From: Spirochaetota bacterium
Lineage (GTDB): Bacteria > Spirochaetota > Brachyspiria > Brachyspirales > JACRPF01
Direction of reading: 5' to 3'
Length of the DNA: 64,000 bases
Assembly (NCBI GenBank): GCA_016214035.1
Contig: JACRPF010000018.1
Span: forward strand, 186,001-250,000
Shown piece after piece: positions 56,950 to 64,000 of the stretch (position 1 is the stretch's first letter; each line of letters begins with the position of its first letter). The notes under the pieces are model-generated. The model was not told where the DNA came from. It saw nothing but the letters and a program-made list of their open reading frames with translations, and searched no databases. The translations under genes were made by a program, and so were the position numbers.

Positions 56950-57966
56950 ATGGCCGATAAAAAAGCACGAAATCTCACCGGACGCCAGAAAGCGGCGATC
57001 TTCCTCGTATCACTGGGCACTGAAATATCGAGCGAGGTGTTCAAGCACCTGCGCGAGGACGAGATTGAACAGCTCACCTTCGACATCGCGCGTCTTGAGA
57101 ACATCGAATCGGACGACAAGGACAAGGTGCTCCGCGAATTCCAGGAGATGATGACCGCTCAGGATTTCATCACGCAGGGCGGTATCGACTACGCCCGCGA
57201 CCTCCTCGAACGGTCACTCGGCAGCCAGAAGGCATCGGATATCATCAACCGGCTCACCTCGTCGCTGCAGGTGCGTCCATTCGACTTCATCCGCCGCACC
57301 GACCCCGCACACCTGTTGAACTTCATCCAGGGCGAACATCCGCAGACCATCGCGCTCATCCTCGCCTATCTTGAACCCGGCAAAGCGGCGAACATTCTGG
57401 GGAGCCTCTCATCCGAGATTCAGGCCGACGTCGCCAAGCGCATCGCCACGATGGACCGCACCACACCGGACGTGCTCCGCGAAGTGGAGCGCGTGCTCGA
57501 GCGGAAATTGTCGACACTCGCAAGCGAGGACTTCACCTCTGCCGGCGGCATCGAGGCAATCGTCGACGTGCTCAACGCGGTTGACCGCGGCACGGAAAAG
57601 ACCATCATCGAATCGCTCGAAGAGGACGATCCGGAACTCGCCGAAGAGATCAAAAAGCGCATGTTCGTATTCGAGGACATCGTGCTGCTTGACGACCGCG
57701 CCATTCAGAAAGTGCTCCGCGAAGTGGACTCCAACGACCTTGGCAAGGCGCTTAAGAGCGTTGACTCGGACGTTCAGGAAAAGATATTCCGCAATATGTC
57801 CAAACGCGCTTCAACACTCCTGAAAGAGGATATGGACTACATGGGTCCGATACGCCTGAAGGACGTTGAGGAAGCGCAGCAGAAGATCGTGAACATCATC
57901 CGCAAGCTTGAAGAACAGGGCGACATCGTGGTCGCGCGCGCGGGTGAAGACGAGCTCGTAGTGTAA
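56950..57966 (+). CDS. fliG: Flagellar motor switch protein FliG
   Basis: 338 residues. The N-terminal FliF-binding domain (about 1-105) is followed by the ARM middle domain with EHPQTIALILAYLEPGKAANIL and the C-terminal torque domain (about 240-338). The latter has FVFEDIVLLDDRAIQKVLREVD and KSVDSDVQEKIFRNMSKRASTLLKEDMDYMGPIRLKDVEEAQQKIV. The charged residues of the torque helix are present. FliG couples the rotor to the stator. It follows fliF by 11 bases with a GGGAG site. Confidence 0.97.
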   Translation: MADKKARNLTGRQKAAIFLVSLGTEISSEVFKHLREDEIEQLTFDIARLENIESDDKDKVLREFQEMMTAQDFITQGGIDYARDLLERSLGSQKASDIINRLTSSLQVRPFDFIRRTDPAHLLNFIQGEHPQTIALILAYLEPGKAANILGSLSSEIQADVAKRIATMDRTTPDVLREVERVLERKLSTLASEDFTSAGGIEAIVDVLNAVDRGTEKTIIESLEEDDPELAEEIKKRMFVFEDIVLLDDRAIQKVLREVDSNDLGKALKSVDSDVQEKIFRNMSKRASTLLKEDMDYMGPIRLKDVEEAQQKIVNIIRKLEEQGDIVVARAGEDELVV

Positions 57967-57985
57967 GACCGACGGAGGATGACTC

Positions 57986-58891
57986 ATGCCGGAACGCGTA
58001 TTTAAATCAGAGAATATCGTCAAGCTCACCAAAAAAGTGCGCATCGATCCGCCGCGCTACAAAACCAAGGAAGAGGTGGAATCGGAACAGCGCGCAACGG
58101 AGACCTATCAGGGTCCGTCCATCGAGGACATCGAGAATGAAATAGCGAAGCTCAGGAGCGACTGGGAAAACGAACTTCGCACGATGAAACGCAATGCGTC
58201 TGACGAAGCGGAGCGTATCGTTGATAACGCGAAAACACAGGCGTTTGAGATCTATAAAGCCAAGCAGAACGACGGACGCACGCTCATCGAGCAGACCAAG
58301 ATAGAGGCGAACGGCATCCTTGCCTCGGCAAAAGACGAAGCGGACACCATCAAGAAAGAAGCTGAGACCGTCCGCGATACCGCACAGCGCGAGGGATATC
58401 AGAAAGGATACGAAGAGGGATTCAACAAGGCATTTGAAGAAGGAAAAATTGAAATCCAGCGCATGATCTCCAAGCTTGAGAAAATACTCGGCGAGACCAT
58501 CAACAAACGCAACGAGATCATCGACAATTCCGAGACACAGCTCATCGAGATAGCCATACTCATCGCGAAACGCGTGGTGAAGATGATCACCGAACGCGAC
58601 AAGGGCGTTGTGGTCCGCAACATCCAGGAGGCCCTCCGCAAGGTCAAAGGCCGGGCGAAGGTCACCATACGCGTCAACATCGACGATCTTGAAATTGCCG
58701 CGCGTCACAAGGACGAGTTCTACCAGATGCTCGACAAGATTGAGGGTGTCACCGTGCTCGAAGACCCGAACGTCGACGTGGGCGGCTGCATCATCGAAAC
58801 GGACTTCGGCGACATCGACGCGCGCATATCAACGCAGATGAACGAGATCGAAACGGCGATAAAGGAAATAGAGCCGGTTAAGGGTCTCTAA
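57986..58891 (+). CDS. fliH: Flagellar assembly protein FliH
   Basis: 301 residues with GGAGG. A long charged coiled coil (about 40-170) with Glu/Lys-rich heptads and a GxxxG-like repeat (REGYQKGYEEGFNKAFEEGK) precedes the C-terminal V-ATPase-E-like domain. The latter contains EIAILIAKRVVKMITERDKGVVVRNIQEAL, RVNIDDLEI, and DVGGCIIETDFGDIDARISTQMNEIE. FliH binds and regulates the FliI ATPase and brings substrates to the export gate. It lies between fliG and fliI, the standard order. Confidence 0.93.
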   Translation: MPERVFKSENIVKLTKKVRIDPPRYKTKEEVESEQRATETYQGPSIEDIENEIAKLRSDWENELRTMKRNASDEAERIVDNAKTQAFEIYKAKQNDGRTLIEQTKIEANGILASAKDEADTIKKEAETVRDTAQREGYQKGYEEGFNKAFEEGKIEIQRMISKLEKILGETINKRNEIIDNSETQLIEIAILIAKRVVKMITERDKGVVVRNIQEALRKVKGRAKVTIRVNIDDLEIAARHKDEFYQMLDKIEGVTVLEDPNVDVGGCIIETDFGDIDARISTQMNEIETAIKEIEPVKGL

Positions 58892-58900
58892 GTTGGACAT

Positions 58901-60379
58901 ATGACTGCTGAAGAAAAAACCGCAGCCGATCAGGAAAAAGCCGATGACATTGCGCGGTTTACCAAATACTACGATAAAGTAGGAAACATTCCGCTCGTTA
59001 AAAGCCGCGGCAGGGTGAAAGACATCGTGGGTCTCGCCATTGTCAGCGAGGGGCCGGTCTGTAATTTCGGAGACATCTGCCGCATCGACATCAGCAGCGG
59101 GCGTTCCATCGACGCTGAAGTGGTCGGATTCTACAACAAAGACATCATGCTCATGCCCATCGGTCCGCTGGAAGGCATCACACCCGGCTGCCCGGTCTAT
59201 TCATCGGGCCAGCCGCTTTCGGTGATGTGTTCAGAACGCCTCCTCGGCTCGGTGCTCAACGGCGTGGGAAAACCGCTTGACGGCAGCGCGCTTGATTTTT
59301 ATGTCCCGCCGATACCGGTGATACGCGAAGCATCGAACGCGCTGGAGCGCAAGCGCATCAGGGAACCGATACAGACCGGTGTGAAAGTGATCGACAGCAT
59401 CCTCACCGTCGGCAAAGGCCAGCGTCTCGCCATCATGAGCGCCGCCGGAGTTGGAAAATCGACGCTGCTCTCCATGGTTGCGCGCAATACCGAGGCGCAG
59501 GTGACCGTCATCGCGCTTGTCGGCGAACGCCGCCGCGAGGTTCTTGATTTCATCGAGCGCGATCTCGGTCCCGAAGGTCTCAAACGGAGCATCGTCGTCG
59601 TGGCAACATCAGACGACCCGCCGATGGTGCGTGTCCGCGCCGCATTCACCGCAACGACCATCGCCGAATATTTCCGTGAACAGGGCGCCGATGTCATGTT
59701 CCTCTGCGACTCGTTAACCCGTCTTGCATACGCGCAGCGCGAAATCGGTCTTTCCGCCGGTCAGCCGCCCACAACACGGGGGTATCCGCCGAGCGTGTTC
59801 GACATGCTGCCGAAACTCCTTGAACGCACCGGCAATTCGGCGAAGGGCACCATTACCGCATTCTATAACGTGCTCGTTGAAGGTGACGACCTTGACGAAC
59901 CGATAACCGACGCCGTACGCGGTATCGTTGACGGACACATCGTGCTTTCACGTGAACTCGCGGCGCAGGGACATTATCCGGCGGTGGACGTGAACGCGAG
60001 CATATCGCGTCTTGCATCAGAGGTGACATCACCGCTCCATAATAAGGCCGCCAACAGGCTGCGTCAGCTCTATGCGAACTACAACAGCGTGAAAGACCTC
60101 ATCATGATAGGCGGATATGTGAAAGGGAGTTCACCGGAAGTTGATGAAGCCATCCGCCTCAAGCCGAAAATGGATGCATTCCTTGAACAGGCGGTCTTCG
60201 AGCCGAGCCCGTTCAACGAAACAAAACGGGAACTGTTATCGCTGTTCTATGCACCGGCCGAGGTCGCCCGCGAGATGCAGGATGAAGGCGCTGCTGAAGC
60301 TGAACGCCGCGTGGATACTGCCGGCGACACGGATGCGGCAGTGCTCGTTTCCGATGACATCGGTCAAGTCGTATTATAG
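58901..60379 (+). CDS. fliI: Flagellum-specific ATPase FliI
   Basis: 492 residues. It powers type III export with FliH and FliJ. The rotary-ATPase core is clear: P-loop MSAAGVGKSTLLSMVAR (about residues 185-200; the usual Gly or Ala at the first loop position is Ser), GERRREVLDFIERDLGPEGLKRSIVVVATSDDPP, Walker B ADVMFLCDSLTRLAYAQREIGLSAGQPP, and YPALDVNASISR-type HYPAVDVNASISRL. A C-terminal extension of about 30 residues beyond the core is unusual (ending DIGQVVL). The ribosome site is weak (GGA at three bases). Confidence 0.97.
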   Translation: MTAEEKTAADQEKADDIARFTKYYDKVGNIPLVKSRGRVKDIVGLAIVSEGPVCNFGDICRIDISSGRSIDAEVVGFYNKDIMLMPIGPLEGITPGCPVYSSGQPLSVMCSERLLGSVLNGVGKPLDGSALDFYVPPIPVIREASNALERKRIREPIQTGVKVIDSILTVGKGQRLAIMSAAGVGKSTLLSMVARNTEAQVTVIALVGERRREVLDFIERDLGPEGLKRSIVVVATSDDPPMVRVRAAFTATTIAEYFREQGADVMFLCDSLTRLAYAQREIGLSAGQPPTTRGYPPSVFDMLPKLLERTGNSAKGTITAFYNVLVEGDDLDEPITDAVRGIVDGHIVLSRELAAQGHYPAVDVNASISRLASEVTSPLHNKAANRLRQLYANYNSVKDLIMIGGYVKGSSPEVDEAIRLKPKMDAFLEQAVFEPSPFNETKRELLSLFYAPAEVAREMQDEGAAEAERRVDTAGDTDAAVLVSDDIGQVVL

Positions 60380-60390
60380 AGGGATAAGCG

Positions 60391-60876
60391 ATGAAACGGT
60401 TTGTGTTCAGTCTTGAAAAAGTGCTCACCGCACGAAAAAACATCGAGGATGTGAAAAAGAACGAACTTGGACGCGTTGTGGGCGCTTACAACCGCGAGGA
60501 AGCGATGCGCGAAGATTGCAAGCGGAAGATGCATCAGAACGCCGCCGATCTTGACGCGCGCAGTGTTGAAGACGTGCTTACGCTTATACAGAACGCCGAC
60601 ATGTTCAACCAGGCGCTGAAACGCAAAGCAGAGCTTCACGCGGAGAATATGCAGAAACTCACCGCCGAAATCCGTGAAAAACAGGCGGTGCTTGCCGAGG
60701 CGAGAAAACAGCGGCGCATCGTAGAACTCCTGCGCGAGAAAAAATTCAAGGAATACCGGCGTGACATGAAGCGCGAGGAACAGCGCACCAGTGACGACCG
60801 CCGACCGATGTCGCTGGGACGGCTGCCGGGCGCATTCACGCCGCATCGAAGTGAAACGGAGACACACCATGCTTGA
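60391..60876 (+). CDS. fliJ: Flagellar export protein FliJ
   Basis: 161 residues, almost entirely coiled coil (KRFVFSLEKVLTARKNIEDVKKNELGRVVGAYNREEAMR...), as in FliJ, the stalk of the FliI ATPase ring and a chaperone escort. Recognition rests on position after fliI, length and helix pattern, because FliJ sequences are poorly conserved. The last eight bases overlap the downstream transglycosylase gene. GAGGGA precedes the ATG. Confidence 0.88.
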   Translation: MKRFVFSLEKVLTARKNIEDVKKNELGRVVGAYNREEAMREDCKRKMHQNAADLDARSVEDVLTLIQNADMFNQALKRKAELHAENMQKLTAEIREKQAVLAEARKQRRIVELLREKKFKEYRRDMKREEQRTSDDRRPMSLGRLPGAFTPHRSETETHHA

Positions 60877-61552
60877 TTCAATTAAATCGATAGAACAGCG
60901 CATCGCCGACATAGAGCGCATGTTCTCAAAAAAAGACGCGCCGGCGATAACCACGTCGTCAAAATCGTTCAGCGAATATCTGAACGCGCAGATGGGCGGC
61001 GAAACAGCCGTCACATCACCAACCGACGCTCAAAAGGCCTTCGTGCCGGAGCCTATCGGCCGTGATATCAGCGCCGAGGTGCACGGCGGTGACTATTCGG
61101 TACAGAGCCGCAATGGTTATGAAATATACAAACAGCGCCAGGAAGTGGCCCCCGTGACCGCATTCGACGGCATCATCAGCGAAGCGGCGCGGCGATATCA
61201 CATCCCCGAAACACTCATCAAGGCGGTGATTCGGCAGGAATCCAATTTCAAACCGGAAGAAGTGAGCACCAAGGGCGCGGTGGGGCTCATGCAGATAATG
61301 CCGTCAACCGCCGCCGAGCTCGGGCTTGATGTGGGTAATCTCACCGACCCGTCGGTGAACATCATGGGCGGTACACGATTGCTGAATGACCTCATGTCGA
61401 AATATGAAGGCAATCTGCCGAAAGCACTTGCCGCGTACAATGCCGGTGAACGGGCGGTGGATCAGGCGAAAGGCATACCGGCATATCCCGAAACGGTCGA
61501 TTATGTTCAGAAAGTGCTTGACTTTTACGGCAAGTACAATAATCACCGTTGA
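60869..61552 (+). CDS. Lytic transglycosylase (SLT domain) in the flagellar operon
   Basis: 227 residues from the ATG at 60869, overlapping fliJ; a longer frame from 60791 lies inside fliJ. The C-terminal SLT domain (about 100-227) has the catalytic Glu in IKAVIRQESNFKPEEVSTKGAVGLMQIMP, then LTDPSVNIMGGTRLLNDLM and LAAYNAGERAVDQ. The N-terminal 95 residues are charged and disordered, without a signal peptide. Position in the flagellar operon suggests local peptidoglycan opening for basal-body assembly, as FlgJ-type enzymes do. It may use the flagellar export route, since no Sec signal is present; that is inference. Confidence 0.92.
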   Translation: MLDSIKSIEQRIADIERMFSKKDAPAITTSSKSFSEYLNAQMGGETAVTSPTDAQKAFVPEPIGRDISAEVHGGDYSVQSRNGYEIYKQRQEVAPVTAFDGIISEAARRYHIPETLIKAVIRQESNFKPEEVSTKGAVGLMQIMPSTAAELGLDVGNLTDPSVNIMGGTRLLNDLMSKYEGNLPKALAAYNAGERAVDQAKGIPAYPETVDYVQKVLDFYGKYNNHR

Positions 61553-61578
61553 GTCGTCATCATCACTTCCGGTAATCG

Positions 61579-64000
61579 CTAACGCTTTTCTCCCGTAATT
61601 GCCACGACAATAGGCACCGGTTCATTGCCCGCCGATATGATATCGATCGAACCGATAAGCTTCTCCGGCTGCGGATTTTCCCAGCGCCATGCATAGAAAC
61701 CCTTCTTTTCTGAATTTTTCCACGCCACACGCGCCTCACCGCGGTGTTTACCTATCCACCAGTCATCGGTATTCTTTCCGACAACAATGGGAACGTCGAG
61801 CGTGCTGCCGTCTCCATAGTGAATACGATACGTATACGCTTTCGCGCCATCACTCGACCATCCTACAGTGTGCAGAAAGTACAGCGCCTTGAGTTCATCC
61901 TCAACGGCGATGCCGTTCACTTCGCGCGGGCCGTTCTCATTGCGGCTGCTGCCGAGCACGATGCACGAGGTATTGTTGTTCATATCCCAGCGAATGATGT
62001 CGAACGGAACGCCGAGAAAACTCTGTACTCCGTCGGGAACGCCGCGCAGGGAATTCTCGCCCTGGTCTGTCCATCCGCCTGCGCCGTCGCCGGGTTTCTG
62101 ATCGACAAACTGACGGTTGCAGAATTTTCTTATATCGATCATTTTAGTCTTGGCAACATCGATCGTATACCGCATCGCGTCTGATGCTGCGGCTTCTGCC
62201 GATGCCTTACCCATGGCTTTGTTCTTCTCTTCAATGCGCGACCGCTCGACACGAGACTGTAATTCCGCATCGTTTACGGCCGTATATGATACCGCCGGCG
62301 AGGTTGCGCTGAACACAACGATCTTCCGTGATTGCGGTCTGCAATGAACGAGCACACCGTTCGCTCCGGCGATATACCGTTCACCGTCAACCGGATCATA
62401 TACTTCCGTCATGCCCTTTGTTCGCGCGGGTTTCAGATATGCGATTTTGCTGTACAAATCCCAGTTAAAAAGAAAAAACACCTGTTGGTCTTTCCGGTCG
62501 GCATAGTGCACTTCAATATTCGGCTCGAGCGTACCGTTCAGTCCGGTGAGCTCATACGGTCTCACGATAGTGTGCAGAGAGCATATGCTTCCCAGGATCG
62601 ACGCAAGCCCGTAATCCGCTATCTTCGCCCCGATGTAATACGCTGTACCGCTGCCGACTTTTTTTGCCACGACGACAGGAACATCATTATGCGCCGCGAT
62701 GGTCCGCCACGTGTCATAGGTCTTCATCTCGCGATACCGTATGCCTTTGATATTCCCGGGAACGAGCTTCCATTGCGGTATCGACAATGTAAGCACGGAG
62801 GCGGCACCGGGTGCTTTTCCGCCGAGCGCTAACCCGGAAACTCCCGCCCAGTCGAGAGGCCGTTCATATTCGTCGCGTGACGGCAATTCGATTCCCATGA
62901 TAAACACACCGCCCTTCTTCATGTATGCTTCAAGATGCCCCGGCGTTGACGGATAAATGTTTTTCACACCGGCAGCAATGACGGCGTCATACCGCGAAAG
63001 ACGTTCAGCCGACAGCTCTTCCTCCATAACAACATCAAAATCCCAATGACTGAACGCGAGCGCTCCGGCATAGGACAATATCTCGTTGTGTTCTCCCGGG
63101 GCCGCGGCCGCCGCTCTCGCGTTAGGATATGAAACGAGCAGCGCAATCCGCGGCGCATACCTCGGCCGGGGCACCAAGAGCTGTTCGGCCCGTTTCATCT
63201 CATTCTTGAAGTCAAGGATGCCGCCGAGAACGTCGACGGATTTCGCGTACGGGTGCAGCCAGAGGTATGAGAATGACTCCGCCTTCTTTTTACCTTCTTC
63301 CTCGTTTTTCCAATCCCACGCGCGTTTATCCCATTTGAAGATGTAGGACGCATCGAATCCGCGCGCGAGTTCGAGCCAGAAGGCGTTGACGAGTTCCGCC
63401 CGGCTGCCGGCGCCGTAGAATTCGCCGTCATGCAGCGGTTTCGTTCCGCCGGAGGCGTTCAGGAAAAACTTCGCCATGAGAATGCCTTCACGCTGAAATA
63501 TCGATGACTGCATCGTTTCCGCGGGCGGCGACGTGAGCCCTACGCCGAATCCGCCGATACCGGCGCCGGTGGGCAGCGAAACAACATCCATCGCCTTCGT
63601 AACTTCATAGATATTGATGCAGTCACGTCCGAAGTTGCGATAGTTGTCGCCACCCATGATCTGCACGGCAGTGCGCCCCTTGGGATCGATGGACCGCACC
63701 ACGTCGCGTCCCATGCGGCAGAGCGCGGTGAACGATTCCTCCATGAACTTCGTCCAGTCGACGGAAAGCCCCGCGCTTTCAACAGTATTTTTGAACGAGG
63801 CGATCTCATCGAATGATGCGTATGACGTTCCCCAAACACCGTTCAGCGCATCAACGGTCTGATACCGTTTCGCAAGATATACGGCGAACTGTGCGCGATT
63901 ATACTGGTTATCATCGTGATACGCCGGTTCATTGAACAGTTCATAGAACAGAGCTTCGATACCGTTCGACATTCCGCGCCTGACAATAGCTTCCATCATT
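61579..64000 (-). CDS. GH42-like beta-galactosidase family protein (5' end outside window)
   Basis: 806 codons are visible and the reading frame is open at the window edge, so the N-terminus is missing. The opening part belongs to a TIM-barrel with ALFYELFNEPAYHDD (the Glu of NEP is the likely acid/base residue), followed by GGTKPLHDGEFYGAG and ARGFDASYIFKWDKRAWDW. A beta-galactosidase trimerisation-like domain comes next (RIALLVSYPNARAA, RYDAVIAAGVKNIYPSTPGHLEAYMKKGG). Further beta domains form the last 350 residues. The order resembles GH42 and related clan-A families. No other gene of the operon is visible. The substrate is unknown; the context of xylan genes is too far for a firm link. 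Confidence 0.75.
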   Translation of the reverse strand, partial: MMEAIVRRGMSNGIEALFYELFNEPAYHDDNQYNRAQFAVYLAKRYQTVDALNGVWGTSYASFDEIASFKNTVESAGLSVDWTKFMEESFTALCRMGRDVVRSIDPKGRTAVQIMGGDNYRNFGRDCINIYEVTKAMDVVSLPTGAGIGGFGVGLTSPPAETMQSSIFQREGILMAKFFLNASGGTKPLHDGEFYGAGSRAELVNAFWLELARGFDASYIFKWDKRAWDWKNEEEGKKKAESFSYLWLHPYAKSVDVLGGILDFKNEMKRAEQLLVPRPRYAPRIALLVSYPNARAAAAAPGEHNEILSYAGALAFSHWDFDVVMEEELSAERLSRYDAVIAAGVKNIYPSTPGHLEAYMKKGGVFIMGIELPSRDEYERPLDWAGVSGLALGGKAPGAASVLTLSIPQWKLVPGNIKGIRYREMKTYDTWRTIAAHNDVPVVVAKKVGSGTAYYIGAKIADYGLASILGSICSLHTIVRPYELTGLNGTLEPNIEVHYADRKDQQVFFLFNWDLYSKIAYLKPARTKGMTEVYDPVDGERYIAGANGVLVHCRPQSRKIVVFSATSPAVSYTAVNDAELQSRVERSRIEEKNKAMGKASAEAAASDAMRYTIDVAKTKMIDIRKFCNRQFVDQKPGDGAGGWTDQGENSLRGVPDGVQSFLGVPFDIIRWDMNNNTSCIVLGSSRNENGPREVNGIAVEDELKALYFLHTVGWSSDGAKAYTYRIHYGDGSTLDVPIVVGKNTDDWWIGKHRGEARVAWKNSEKKGFYAWRWENPQPEKLIGSIDIISAGNEPVPIVVAITGEKR

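Noticed and set aside
1-64000. CRISPR arrays, insertion sequences, integrases, prophage block, rRNA or tRNA genes
   Set aside because: No regularly spaced short repeats, transposase or integrase signatures, or RNA-gene consensus were found on reading both strands; the phage-like small protein stands alone.

Overview
The window looks like a chromosomal piece of a flagellated, diderm, saccharolytic bacterium of moderately high GC, most plausibly a free-living or environmental member of the Spirochaetota. This is inference. The support is a FliY-type motor switch protein in a fliL-fliM-fliY cluster, a fliF-fliG-fliH-fliI-fliJ operon, a eukaryotic-type hexokinase as in treponemes, a UPF0164/PorV-like barrel, and many lipoproteins and outer-membrane barrels. 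No rRNA, tRNA, CRISPR array, transposase, integrase or prophage block was seen.

Layout. 1-2.5 kb: a truncated secreted protein and an all-helical probable carbohydrate-related enzyme on the minus strand. 2.6-3.5 kb: a PHP phosphatase. 3.4-9.4 kb: a translationally coupled pair made of a PorV-like barrel with an inserted LysM/coiled-coil region and a large secreted protein with a FlgD/CTD-like C-terminus. 9.5-13.6 kb: a minus-strand run of a CsgG-like protein, a repeat/fibronectin protein, an LPP20-like lipoprotein and an isolated hypD. 13.7-22.1 kb: a trypsin-like protease, a phage-structural-like small protein, a peroxiredoxin, a PQQ-propeller membrane protein, a Met/His-rich membrane protein, an MFS exporter, an LCM-type methyltransferase and a lipoprotein. 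22.2-27.2 kb: a xylan-type operon (GntR/LacI-like regulator, GH10 xylanase, GH52-like enzyme). 27.3-31.2 kb: a homocysteine methyltransferase and an overlapping four-gene operon containing recX. 31.2-35.4 kb: an AraC regulator, dxs and hexokinase. 35.4-37.6 kb: sparse DNA with a lipoprotein and palindromes. 37.6-47.2 kb: hisI, a corrinoid protein, an Fe-S aldo/keto reductase, TPR, membrane and lipoproteins, a retropepsin-like protein, an AraC regulator coupled to a barrel protein, and a URO-D/MtaA-like protein. 47.2-50 kb: fliL-fliM-fliY. 50-55 kb: a UvrD/PcrA helicase, nadK and recN. 55-61.6 kb: fliF-G-H-I-J and a lytic transglycosylase. 61.6-64 kb: a truncated GH42-like beta-galactosidase.

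Working together. The two flagellar blocks encode the MS ring, the C-ring and the export ATPase complex. The GH10/GH52-like operon and the flanking GH42-like enzyme point to plant-polysaccharide use. A homocysteine methyltransferase, a corrinoid protein and a URO-D-family protein are the parts of a corrinoid methyl-transfer pathway, although they lie at separate loci. Intergenic DNA repeatedly shows TTGAC(A/G)-N16-17-TATA(A/G/C)T promoters. Several genes have the start codon only 6-10 bases after the -10 box, which suggests leaderless or nearly leaderless mRNAs. The most unusual structures are two tiny ATGA-chained upstream ORFs leading into fliF, a 22-bp inverted-repeat element at 18.7 kb, a duplicated promoter segment before nadK, and the coupled PorV-LysM/CTD gene pair.
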